Shown: one piece after another, positions 56,641 to 64,000 of the stretch
Layout: every line of letters begins with the position of its first letter
How positions within the stretch are numbered: the first letter of the stretch is position 1
NCBI RefSeq assembly: GCF_024978135.1
Contig: NZ_JANTEZ010000003.1
Span: 496,001 to 560,000 of the forward strand
Reading direction: 5' to 3'
DNA from: Herbiconiux gentiana
GTDB taxonomy: Bacteria > Actinomycetota > Actinomycetes > Actinomycetales > Microbacteriaceae
Length of the DNA stretch: 64,000 nucleotides
Program-made: the position numbers and the translations under genes
Notes under the pieces: generated by a model
Told to the model about the DNA's origin: nothing
What the model saw: only the letters and a program-made list of their open reading frames with translations
Database searches by the model: none

Positions 56641-57776
56641 GACTCCACCCTCTGCACGCGCCGGCCGAGCCGGGTGACGATCTCGTAGTTGATGGTCGAG
56701 GCGGCCTCGGCCCAGTTGTCGGCCGAGGGGAAGCCCTCCGCCGGGTCTCCGAACAGCACGACCCGGTCGCCAACCGCTGCCTCGTGCTCGCCGAGGTCGA
56801 CGACGAACTGGTCCATCGCCACGCGGCCCACGATGCGGTGCACCTGGCCGTCGACCCAGACGCTGCCCGTGTTCGAGACGTGGCGCGGGATGCCGTCGGC
56901 GTAGCCGAGCGGCACCAGACCGAGCCACGAGTCGGTCGCGGGCCGGTAGGTGTAGCCGTACGAGACCCCGGTTCCGGCCGCCACCCGCTTCACCGAGATC
57001 AGCCGGCTCTCCACGCGCATCGCGGGCACCAGCCCGAGGGCGGCGGAGTCGGCGTCGTCAAAGGGCGACAACCCGTAGAGCCCGATGCCGAGCCGCACGA
57101 GGTCGAGTCGCGTCTCGGGCAGCCGCAGCGCCCCGGCGGTCGACGCGAGGTGACGGATGCGCGGCCGGAGCCCGGCGGCCCGCGCCAGCGCGGTCGCCTC
57201 CTCGAACACGGCGAGCTGGGCGCGGTCGTCGTCGGACCCCGTGTTCGACAGATGGCTGAACAGCCCCTCGACCTGCACGAGGCCCTGGGTCTCGTACGCG
57301 CGCGCCGTCTCGAAGAACTCCGCCCAGTCGCCCCGCGCGGCCCCGTTCCGGCCGAGCCCCGTGTCGATCTTGAGGTGCAGCACCGCGGGCGACGCGGCGG
57401 ACCCCGCCGAGGCCGCCCGGTCGAGCTGCCGCCGCGTGCTGATGCCGAGCGTCACCCGACCCTCGACGGCCCGGCGGAAGTCGGGGTCGGAGTCGTGCAG
57501 CCAGGCCAGCACCGGGGCGTCGACCCCGGCGGCTCGCAGCGCGAGCGCCTCGTCGACGTCGGCCACGCCGAGCATGGTGGCCCCGCCCGCGAGCGCGGCA
57601 CGGGCGGCGCGCTCGGCACCGTGGCCATAGCCGTCGGCCTTGACGACGGCCATCACCGCGGCCGGGGCGACGGCGGCGGCGACCGTGGCGACGTTCCGCC
57701 GCAGGGCGGCGACGTCGACGTGGGCGCGACGCAGCGCGGGCACGGTGGGAGCCTCTGGTGTGGAGGGCGCGCTCAC
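56637..57776 (-). CDS. alr: Alanine racemase (paralogue 1)
   Basis: 379 residues, same domain order as the adjacent paralogue: PLP Lys in [34 protein letters not shown], Tyr in [20 protein letters not shown]. The two differ in many positions (for example GIGLYG versus GIAAYG), so the duplication is old. GTG at 57776 overlaps the acpS stop (GTGA). Supplies D-Ala for peptidoglycan. Confidence 0.94.
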   Translation of the reverse strand: MSAPSTPEAPTVPALRRAHVDVAALRRNVATVAAAVAPAAVMAVVKADGYGHGAERAARAALAGGATMLGVADVDEALALRAAGVDAPVLAWLHDSDPDFRRAVEGRVTLGISTRRQLDRAASAGSAASPAVLHLKIDTGLGRNGAARGDWAEFFETARAYETQGLVQVEGLFSHLSNTGSDDDRAQLAVFEEATALARAAGLRPRIRHLASTAGALRLPETRLDLVRLGIGLYGLSPFDDADSAALGLVPAMRVESRLISVKRVAAGTGVSYGYTYRPATDSWLGLVPLGYADGIPRHVSNTGSVWVDGQVHRIVGRVAMDQFVVDLGEHEAAVGDRVVLFGDPAEGFPSADNWAEAASTINYEIVTRLGRRVQRVES

Positions 57777-58132
57777 GCCGCACCGCTCTCGGCGACGACG
57801 AACGCCATCGCGGTGCCGCCATCGTGGGTCAGGCTGAGGTGCAGGTGGGCCGCGCCGAGCTCGGCGAGCGCCGCCGCCACCCCGCCCGCCACGGCGAAGG
57901 CCGGGTTGCGGTCGTCGTTCGAGACGACCTCCATGTCGTGCCAGCGGAACTGGGTGGAGTGCCCGACCGCCTTGATCAGAGCCTCCTTCGCGGCGAAGCG
58001 CGCCGCCAGCGAGCGCACGGGCAGGCCGCGCTCCCCCTCGGTGAACAGCCGTTCGCGCAGGCGCGGGGTCTTCTCGAGGGCGCGCTCGAACCGGGCGACG
58101 TCGACCAGGTCGACTCCGACTCCGACGATCAC
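57773..58132 (-). CDS. acpS: Holo-[acyl-carrier-protein] synthase
   Basis: Transfers phosphopantetheine from CoA to acyl carrier protein. 119 residues: [13 protein letters not shown] (metal Asp) and [14 protein letters not shown] (catalytic Glu/Lys). GTG start at 58132, six bases after the glmS stop. The NAD(P)H-hydrate repair gene sometimes found between acpS and alr is not present here. Confidence 0.95.
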   Translation of the reverse strand: MIVGVGVDLVDVARFERALEKTPRLRERLFTEGERGLPVRSLAARFAAKEALIKAVGHSTQFRWHDMEVVSNDDRNPAFAVAGGVAAALAELGAAHLHLSLTHDGGTAMAFVVAESGAA

Positions 58133-58138
58133 GACGGC

Positions 58139-59986
58139 CTACTCGACCGTGACCGACTTGGCGAGGTTGCGCGGCTGGTCGACGTCGAGCCCCTTCGCCG
58201 TGGCGAGCTCCATCGCGAACAGCTGCAGCGGGATGACCGTGAGCAGCGGCTCGAACAGCGGGGCCGCGAGCGGGATGCGGATCACCTCGTCGGCGAACGG
58301 CAGCACGGCCACGTCGCCCTCCTCGGCGATCGCGAGGATGCGGGCGCCGCGGGCGCGGATCTCCTGGATGTTCGACACGACCTTGGCGTGCAGCGAGTTC
58401 GGGTCGCGCGGGCTCGGCACGATGACGAACACAGGCTGGCCGGGCTCGATCAGGGCGATCGGCCCGTGCTTCAGCTCGCCGGCGGCGAAGCCCTCGGCGT
58501 GGATGTACGCCAGCTCCTTCAGCTTCAGCGCACCCTCGAGCGCGATCGGGTAGCCGACATGACGGCCGAGGAAGAGCACGGCACGGCTGTCGGACATCCA
58601 CTTGGCCAGCTGCGTGATCTCCTCACCGTTGCCGAGCACCTGCTCGATCTTGGCGGGGATGCCCTGCAGCTCGGCGAGCTGGTGCGCCGAGGTCTCGGCG
58701 TCGAGCGTGCCGCGCACGCGGGCGAGGTGCAGGCCGAAGAGGTAGAGCGCGGTGATCTGCGCGACGAACGCCTTGGTCGAGGCGACGGCGACCTCGGGCC
58801 CGGCGTGCGTGTAGACCACGGCGTCGGACTCGCGGGCGATCGTCGCACCCTGCGTGTTGCAGATGGAGAGGGTGCGGGCGCCGTTCGCGATGGCGTACTT
58901 GACGGCCATCAGCGTGTCCATGGTCTCGCCCGACTGGCTGATCGACACCACGAGGGTGCGCTCGTTCAGCACCGGCTCGCGATAGCGGAACTCGTGCGAC
59001 AGCTCGACCTCGACGGGCACGCGGGCCCACTTCTCGATGGCGTACTTGCCCACGAGGCCGGAGTAGCTGGCGGTGCCGCAGGCGATCACGATCACGCGGT
59101 CGATGCCCGCGAGCATCCCGTCGAGGCCCTCGAGCTCGGGCAGCACGGCCTGGCCGTCGACCACGCGGCCGAGGATCGTGTTGGCCACGGCCTCCGGCTC
59201 CTCGCTGATCTCCTTCGCCATGAAGCTCGACCAGCCGCCCTTCTCGGCGGCCGAGGCGTCCCACGAGACCTCGAACTCCTGGGTCTCGACGGGCTCGCCG
59301 TCGAAGTCGGTGACGGTGACGTCGTCGGCGGTGATCACGACGATCTGGTCCTGGCCGATGGCGAGGGCGCGGTGGGTGTGCTCGACGAAGGCGGCGACGT
59401 CGCTGCCGAGGAAGTTCTCGCCCTCGCCCAGGCCGATCACGAGCGGCGAGTTGCGGCGAGCGCCGACCACGACACCCGGCTCGTCCTGGTGCACGGCGAG
59501 CAGCGTGAAGGCGCCGTCGAGGCGCGAGACGACCCGGCCGAGGGCTGCGGCGAGCCCGCCGCCGGCCTCGTACTCGCGGCCGAGCATCTTGGCGGCCACC
59601 TCGGTGTCGGTCTCGCTGTCGAAGACGTAGCCGTCGTCGAGCAGCTCCTGCTTGAGCCCCGCGAAGTTCTCGATGATGCCGTTGTGGATCAGCGCGATGC
59701 GGCCGTCGGCCGAGAGGTGCGGATGCGCGTTCACGTCGGTCGGGCCGCCGTGCGTCGCCCAGCGGGTGTGCCCGATGCCGGTCTGGCCGTCGGCCATCGG
59801 CCGCGCCTCGAGGTCGTCGGCGAGCACGGCCAGCTTGCCGGCGCGCTTGCGGGTCGAGATCGTTCCGTCGGGGGCGATGACGGCCACCCCGGCGGAGTCG
59901 TAGCCGCGGTATTCCAGTCGCCGGAGGCCACCGAGGAGCACCTCGAGAGAGCTGTTGTTACCGACGTATCCCACGATTCCACACAT
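58139..59986 (-). CDS. glmS: Glutamine-fructose-6-phosphate aminotransferase (isomerizing)
   Basis: First committed step to UDP-GlcNAc. 615 residues: N-terminal Ntn glutaminase whose Cys2 (MCGIVGYVG) is the nucleophile, GHTRWATHG, then two SIS domains ([20 protein letters not shown]) and C-terminal KSVTVE. A -10 TAGACT ends seven bases before the ATG. The 58-base gap to coaA is far too short for a glmS ribozyme. Works with glmM at 61054-62418. Confidence 0.97.
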   Translation of the reverse strand: MCGIVGYVGNNSSLEVLLGGLRRLEYRGYDSAGVAVIAPDGTISTRKRAGKLAVLADDLEARPMADGQTGIGHTRWATHGGPTDVNAHPHLSADGRIALIHNGIIENFAGLKQELLDDGYVFDSETDTEVAAKMLGREYEAGGGLAAALGRVVSRLDGAFTLLAVHQDEPGVVVGARRNSPLVIGLGEGENFLGSDVAAFVEHTHRALAIGQDQIVVITADDVTVTDFDGEPVETQEFEVSWDASAAEKGGWSSFMAKEISEEPEAVANTILGRVVDGQAVLPELEGLDGMLAGIDRVIVIACGTASYSGLVGKYAIEKWARVPVEVELSHEFRYREPVLNERTLVVSISQSGETMDTLMAVKYAIANGARTLSICNTQGATIARESDAVVYTHAGPEVAVASTKAFVAQITALYLFGLHLARVRGTLDAETSAHQLAELQGIPAKIEQVLGNGEEITQLAKWMSDSRAVLFLGRHVGYPIALEGALKLKELAYIHAEGFAAGELKHGPIALIEPGQPVFVIVPSPRDPNSLHAKVVSNIQEIRARGARILAIAEEGDVAVLPFADEVIRIPLAAPLFEPLLTVIPLQLFAMELATAKGLDVDQPRNLAKSVTVE

Positions 59987-60044
59987 GGGCCCGAGTCTAT
60001 CCGAGGCATCCGGGGCGACCCTGACAGTGCAGAATAGGAGTCCT

Positions 60045-60992
60045 ATGCCCGATTCCGCTTCGACCGGCCTCGCGCAGTTCAGCCCCTTCACCGAGTTCGA
60101 TCGGGCGCACTGGGCTGCTCTGGCGCCGTCGACCCCGCTGCCCCTGTCCGAGACGGAGATCGTGCAGCTCAGGGGTCTCAGCAACCCGCTCAACCTCCGC
60201 GAGGTCGAGGAGGTCTACCTCCCGCTGGCCCGCCTGATCAACCTCTACGCCACGAGCGCGAAGCAGCTGCACCGCTCCACCACCGACTACCTCGGCGAGA
60301 CCTCGAAGAGCACACCCTTCGTCATCGGCATCGCGGGCTCGGTGGCCGTCGGCAAGTCCACGACGGCCCGCCTCCTGCGCGAGCTCCTCGCCCGCTGGTC
60401 CGACACGCCCCGGGTCGAGCTCGTCACCACCGACGGCTTCCTGCTGCCGAACGCCGAGCTCGAACGACGCGGGCTGATGCAGCGCAAGGGCTTCCCCGAG
60501 TCGTACGACCGGCGCGCGCTGCTGCGCTTCGTCACCGCGGTGAAGAGCGGCAACCCCGAGGTGCGCGCCCCGTTCTACTCGCACCTCAGCTACGACATCG
60601 TGCCCGAGGCCCAGATCGTGGTGCGCCAGCCCGACATCCTCATCGTCGAGGGCCTGAACGTGCTGCAGCCGCCGGCGAGCAACCGCCTGGCGGTGAGCGA
60701 CCTGTTCGACTTCTCGGTCTACGTGGATGCCCGCACGAACGACATCGCCGACTGGTACGAGACCCGCTTCATGGCCCTGAAAGACGGCGCCTTCGCGAAC
60801 CCGAAGTCGTACTTCCACCGCTACGCGAGCCTGTCCGACGACGAGGCGCGTCAGACGGCCCGACGGATCTGGCGTTCGATCAACCTGCCGAACCTCTTGG
60901 AGAACGTGCTTCCCACGCGCTCCCGCGCCACCCTCGTCCTCCGCAAGGACGCCGACCACCGCGTCGGCAAGGTCCTCCTCCGCAAGCTCTAG
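60045..60992 (+). CDS. coaA: Pantothenate kinase type I
   Basis: First step of coenzyme A synthesis. 315 residues with Walker [15 protein letters not shown] (about residue 101), [22 protein letters not shown] and VEGLNVLQ; length and motifs are those of bacterial CoaA. ATG at 60045 with AGGAG six bases upstream. Divergent from glmS. Confidence 0.96.
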   Translation: MPDSASTGLAQFSPFTEFDRAHWAALAPSTPLPLSETEIVQLRGLSNPLNLREVEEVYLPLARLINLYATSAKQLHRSTTDYLGETSKSTPFVIGIAGSVAVGKSTTARLLRELLARWSDTPRVELVTTDGFLLPNAELERRGLMQRKGFPESYDRRALLRFVTAVKSGNPEVRAPFYSHLSYDIVPEAQIVVRQPDILIVEGLNVLQPPASNRLAVSDLFDFSVYVDARTNDIADWYETRFMALKDGAFANPKSYFHRYASLSDDEARQTARRIWRSINLPNLLENVLPTRSRATLVLRKDADHRVGKVLLRKL

Positions 60993-60999
60993 GCAGCTC

Positions 61000-61016
61000 G
61001 CAGGCCGCTAGCCTGC
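61000..61016. terminator. Hairpin between coaA and glmM
   Basis: GCAGGC/GCCTGC six-pair stem, loop CGCTA, eight bases after the coaA stop. Directly followed by the tandem repeat at 61020-61049. Confidence 0.5.
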
Positions 61017-61019
61017 GGT

Positions 61020-61049
61020 CAGCTGGCCCGCGACCAGCTGGCCCGCGAT
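61020..61049. repeat. Tandem 15-bp repeat between coaA and glmM
   Basis: CAGCTGGCCCGCGAC and CAGCTGGCCCGCGAT, 14 of 15 identical, ending five bases before the glmM stop codon. Confidence 0.75.
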
Positions 61050-61053
61050 CGGC

Positions 61054-62418
61054 TCAGAAGGAGCGTTCGACGCCCGTGGAGAGGCGCTGGCGCACGACCT
61101 CGGCGAGGGACTCCGCGATGCGGTCGGCCGTGGCCTGGTCGCCCGCCTCGACCATGACGCGCACGAGCGGCTCGGTGCCGGACGGGCGCAGCAGCACGCG
61201 GCCGGTCTCACCGAGATCGGCCTCGGCCTCGGCTACCGCGTTCGCGAGCACGGTGTCGCTCGACACCCCGTCGCGGTCGACGCCGCGCACGTTGACGAGG
61301 GTCTGGGGGTAGACCTTCATGACCGCCGCCAGCTCGGCCAGGGTCTTGCCGGTCGCGGCCATCCGGCTCACCAGCTGCAGGCCGGTGAGGATGCCGTCGC
61401 CCGTGGTGGCGTGGTCGGCGAAGATGATGTGGCCCGACTGCTCGCCGCCGAGGCTGAGCCCGCGCTCGTTGATGGCCTCGAGCACGTAGCGGTCGCCCAC
61501 CCGGGTCTCGAGCATCTCGATGCCGTGGTGGGCCATGGCGACCTTGAGGCCGAGGTTCGACATGACGGTCGCCACGAGCGTGTTCTCCCGCAGCTGGCCG
61601 CGATCGGCCTGGGCGAGCGCGAGGATCGCCATGATCTGGTCGCCGTCGATGACGTTGCCGTCGGCGTCGACGGCGAGGCAGCGGTCGGCGTCACCGTCGT
61701 GGGCGATGCCGACGTCGGCGCCCGCGGCCACGACCGCCTCGGCCAGCTGACCGAGGTGCGTCGAGCCGACGCCGTCGTTGATGTTCATGCCGTCGGGGTC
61801 GTTGCCGATCACCGTGATGCGCGCGCCGGCCTGGTTGAAGGCCTCGGGCGAGACGCCGGCGGCCGCGCCGTGGGCGCAGTCGAGCACCACGTGCAGGCCG
61901 TCGAGGCGGTGCGGCAGCGTGGTGAGCAGGTGCACCACGTAGCGGTCCTCCGCGTCGGCGAAGCGCCTGATGCGGCCGATGTCGCCGCCGAGCGGGGTGA
62001 GCTGCGGATGCTCGAGGGCCGCCTCGATGGCGATCTCGACGTCGTCGGGCAGCTTCTTGCCCCCGGCGGCGAAGAACTTGATGCCGTTGTCGGGCGCCGG
62101 GTTGTGCGAGGCCGAGATGACGACGCCGAAATCGGCGCCGATGTCGGCGATCAGGAACGCGGCCGCCGGGGTCGGCAGCACTCCGGCGTCGAGGACGTCG
62201 ACGCCGGAGCTCGCGAACCCCGCCGAGACGGCGGCCGCGATGAAGTCACCGGACTGACGGGGGTCGCGGGCGACCACGGCGACCGGTCGTCGACCGGCGT
62301 CCCGGGCCGCGGCACCAAGGACACGGGCGCCTGCCTGCGCGATGCGCAGGGCGAGGTCGGCCGTGACGTCTTGGTTCGCGAGCCCACGCACCCCATCGGT
62401 GCCGAAAAGGCGAGCCAT
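61054..62418 (-). CDS. glmM: Phosphoglucosamine mutase
   Basis: Converts GlcN-6-P to GlcN-1-P. 454 residues: [11 protein letters not shown] at the N-terminus, phosphoserine loop [13 protein letters not shown] (about residue 102), metal loop DGDADRCL and phosphate-binding [12 protein letters not shown] -10 TACGCT (62430-62425) ends six bases before the ATG, suggesting a leaderless message separate from rpsI. Follows glmS in the pathway. Confidence 0.97.
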   Translation of the reverse strand: MARLFGTDGVRGLANQDVTADLALRIAQAGARVLGAAARDAGRRPVAVVARDPRQSGDFIAAAVSAGFASSGVDVLDAGVLPTPAAAFLIADIGADFGVVISASHNPAPDNGIKFFAAGGKKLPDDVEIAIEAALEHPQLTPLGGDIGRIRRFADAEDRYVVHLLTTLPHRLDGLHVVLDCAHGAAAGVSPEAFNQAGARITVIGNDPDGMNINDGVGSTHLGQLAEAVVAAGADVGIAHDGDADRCLAVDADGNVIDGDQIMAILALAQADRGQLRENTLVATVMSNLGLKVAMAHHGIEMLETRVGDRYVLEAINERGLSLGGEQSGHIIFADHATTGDGILTGLQLVSRMAATGKTLAELAAVMKVYPQTLVNVRGVDRDGVSSDTVLANAVAEAEADLGETGRVLLRPSGTEPLVRVMVEAGDQATADRIAESLAEVVRQRLSTGVERSF

Positions 62419-62444
62419 AGGCTAAGCGTAGAGCCGAAGAGCGA

Positions 62445-62930
62445 TCAGCGCTTCGAGAACTGCGATGCCTTACGGGCCTTCTTGAGACCGGCCTTCTTGC
62501 GCTCGATGACGCGGGCGTCACGGGTGAGGAAGCCGGCCTTCTTGAGGTCGGCGCGGTTGTTCTCGCGGTCGATCTCGTTCAGGGCACGCGCGATGGCGAG
62601 GCGCAGGGCGCCGGCCTGGCCGGAGGGGCCACCGCCGGTGATCTTCGCGACGACGTCGTACGAGCCGATCAGGTCGAGCACCTTGAAGGGGTCGGTGATC
62701 AGCTGCTGGTGCAGCTTGTTCGGGAAGTAGTCCGCGAACTCGCGGCCGTTCACCACGAGGGTGCCGGCGCCGGGAACGAGGCGCACGCGGGCGATGGCCT
62801 GCTTGCGACGGCCCACGGCAGCGCCGGAGACGTTGAGGACGGCACGGGGGGCGCGGGGCGCCTCGTCGGCCGGGGTTTCGGTGGAGTAGCTCTCGGGAGC
62901 CACGTCAATCTGGTCTGCGATCTTCGCCAC
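62445..62930 (-). CDS. rpsI: 30S ribosomal protein S9
   Basis: 161 residues: an acidic N-terminal tail of about 30 residues before the conserved body ([38 protein letters not shown]) and the basic C-terminus [12 protein letters not shown] that reaches the P site. GTG start at 62930. Forms the usual rplM-rpsI pair. Confidence 0.97.
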   Translation of the reverse strand: MAKIADQIDVAPESYSTETPADEAPRAPRAVLNVSGAAVGRRKQAIARVRLVPGAGTLVVNGREFADYFPNKLHQQLITDPFKVLDLIGSYDVVAKITGGGPSGQAGALRLAIARALNEIDRENNRADLKKAGFLTRDARVIERKKAGLKKARKASQFSKR

Positions 62931-62977
62931 GGTACTGATGAGTCCTTTGTCTGAGTCTGCTGAACGAACGCGGGACG

Positions 62978-63424
62978 CTACTGGGCGACCTGGTCGAGGA
63001 TGAAGGGGGTCGGCTGCTGCGCCGCGTGGGGGTGCTCGGGGCCTGCGTAGACCTTGAGCTTGCGGAACTGGTCGCGACCGAGGGAGGTCTTCGGCAGCAT
63101 GCCGCGGATCGCCTTCTCGACGGCGCGCTCGGGGTTCTTCTCGAGCAGCTCGGCGTAGCCGACGGCCTTGAGGCCACCCGGGTAGCCCGAGTGACGGTAG
63201 GCCTTCTTCTGGGCCAGCTTGGAACCGGTGAGCGCGACCTTGTCGGCGTTCACGATGATGACGAAGTCACCCATGTCCATGTGCGGGGTGAAGGTGGCCT
63301 TGTTCTTGCCACGGAGGATGGCGGCCGCGTGGGTGGCCAGGCGGCCCAGGACCACGTCGGTGGCGTCGATGACGACCCAGCCGCGCTGGACCTCGCTTGC
63401 CTTGGGGGAGTAAGTGCGCGTCAC
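62978..63424 (-). CDS. rplM: 50S ribosomal protein L13
   Basis: 148 residues with [19 protein letters not shown] near the start, [13 protein letters not shown], and [13 protein letters not shown] near the end. GTG at 63424. Preceded by a leader of about 130 bases from the promoter at 63563-63591, containing a long hairpin; L13 regulates its own operon through leader RNA in other bacteria. Confidence 0.97.
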   Translation of the reverse strand: MTRTYSPKASEVQRGWVVIDATDVVLGRLATHAAAILRGKNKATFTPHMDMGDFVIIVNADKVALTGSKLAQKKAYRHSGYPGGLKAVGYAELLEKNPERAVEKAIRGMLPKTSLGRDQFRKLKVYAGPEHPHAAQQPTPFILDQVAQ

Positions 63425-63479
63425 AGTAGTGCTGCTTTCTTGTTCGAGTGAGGAGTTCGTGAATCCCGCTCCGGTGGGT

Positions 63480-63503
63480 CTTGCGGACTGGATCAGTCGC
63501 AAG
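63480..63503 (-). ncRNA. rplM leader stem-loop (candidate L13 autoregulatory leader)
   Basis: On the minus strand CTTGCGACTG pairs with CAGTC-C-GCAAG, a ten-pair stem with one bulged C. It is about 55 bases upstream of the rplM start. I cannot match it to a known leader family from sequence alone. Confidence 0.4.
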
Positions 63504-63562
63504 GCAGCCGATGGAGGGCTCAACTTCGGGTGAACGGCACGAGGCGCAGACACCAAAGATCA

Positions 63563-63591
63563 AGAATAGGCGATACCACCCACCCGGTCAA
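63563..63591 (-). promoter_or_regulatory. rplM-rpsI promoter
   Basis: TTGACC (63591-63586), 17 bases, TATTCT (63568-63563): near-consensus. The -35 overlaps the truA stop codon. Confidence 0.75.
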
Positions 63592-64000
63592 ATGAGCTCG
63601 CGCCGCGCCCGTGTGCGTTCGGCCCGATCGGCCAGCTCGGCGGCCGCCGGATAGCCCACCTCGGTGAGCACCAGACCCTTGGCCGGCATCACGAGGAAGG
63701 CGCCCGTCCGTGCCTTCTCGTCCCGCAGCCGCACGAGCTCCTCGCCGCTCAGCGACCCCTCGCCCACCGAGACCGTGCCGCCTACCAGCGAGCGCACCAT
63801 GCTGTGGCAGAACGCGTCGGCCTGCAGCTCGGCCACGAGCACACCGTCGTCGTCGCGCCGCCAGGTGAACGACTGCAGCGTGCGGATCGTCGTCGACCCC
63901 GCCCGGGGCTTGCAGAAGGTCGCGTAGTCGTGGAGGCCCAGCAGAGCGCGGGCCGCCGCGTCCATGGCGTCGAGGTCGAGGGCCGCCGGATGCCGGACGG
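63588..64000 (-). CDS. truA: tRNA pseudouridine synthase A (partial, 5' end outside window)
   Basis: Forms pseudouridine at positions 38-40 of tRNA. The visible 136 C-terminal residues read RHPAALDLDAMDAAARALLGLHDYATFCKPR, a TruA family stretch, then VLVAELQADAFCHSMVRSLVGGTVSVGEG. The catalytic Asp lies in the missing N-terminal part. The frame is open to the edge. Its stop overlaps the rplM -35. Confidence 0.93.
   Translation of the reverse strand, partial: VRHPAALDLDAMDAAARALLGLHDYATFCKPRAGSTTIRTLQSFTWRRDDDGVLVAELQADAFCHSMVRSLVGGTVSVGEGSLSGEELVRLRDEKARTGAFLVMPAKGLVLTEVGYPAAAELADRAERTRARRELI

Noticed and set aside
59987-60044. glmS ribozyme upstream of glmS
   Set aside because: Only 58 bases separate glmS from the divergent coaA, and a -10 box lies seven bases from the start codon; no room for the ribozyme.

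Overview
The window is a very GC-rich, gene-dense chromosome segment from a high-GC Gram-positive bacterium. Several traits point to the Microbacteriaceae (Actinobacteria, order Micrococcales): many GTG/TTG starts, leaderless transcripts, a DUF222/HNH endonuclease gene, a sucC-sucD followed by DUF6350-purN-purH layout, paired guaB/guaB3, DUF3817 next to guaA, and an LPXTG surface protein. The family call is inferred from gene content and style, not from a search. I found no rRNA, tRNA, prophage, IS element or CRISPR array. No gap between genes exceeds 300 bases; the largest are 24183-24413, 16333-16543, 12495-12697 and 42331-42531, each described below.

Layout. 1-8449: an amino-sugar cluster. 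ROK repressor, sugar-binding lipoprotein, two permeases, NagZ-type hexosaminidase and ROK sugar kinase form one minus-strand operon with ATGA/GTGA couplings; a DUF2568 protein and nagA run divergently from the same regulatory gap. No ABC ATPase is present, so a shared one must lie elsewhere. 8511-12494: icd with an unusual triple half-site operator, a GNAT protein, an alkyltransferase-like protein, a lipoprotein and a frameshifted DUF222/HNH gene. 12698-16332: a two-gene heterodimeric ABC exporter. 16544-24182: a membrane-anchored dimethylarginine hydrolase-like fusion, purH, purN, DUF6350, a small membrane protein, sucD and sucC.

24414-26678: a large LPXTG cell-wall protein with an apparent thioester domain. 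26770-32433: pcrA, a GDPD phosphodiesterase, a Bax-inhibitor-like membrane protein and a DUF418 protein without a normal start codon. 32572-42330: guaA, DUF3817, SURF1, a CPA2 antiporter with a KhtT-like regulator, glpD, guaB3 and guaB. 42532-48639: a branched-chain-amino-acid-type ABC transporter (livHMGF), with the binding protein on the other strand under its own palindromic operator; LivH carries an extracellular beta domain.

48795-60992: rarD, groES with two CIRCE operators, a THUMP-like methyltransferase, two DUF4190 proteins, then tsaD-rimI-tsaB-tsaE and two tandem alanine racemases, acpS, glmS and (plus strand) coaA. 61054-64000: glmM, rpsI, rplM and partial truA.

The genes converge on UDP-GlcNAc and cell-wall supply (nagZ, ROK kinase, nagA, glmS, glmM, alr x2), purine synthesis (purH, purN, guaA, guaB, guaB3), TCA steps (icd, sucCD) and translation (tsaBDE, rimI, rpsI, rplM, truA). 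The most notable signals are the thioester/LPXTG protein, the fused LivH and dimethylarginase proteins, a run of at least eight genes whose -10 box ends exactly six bases before the start codon, and two neighbouring genes apparently starting at AUC/AUU. I found no convincing wholly new multi-gene system.
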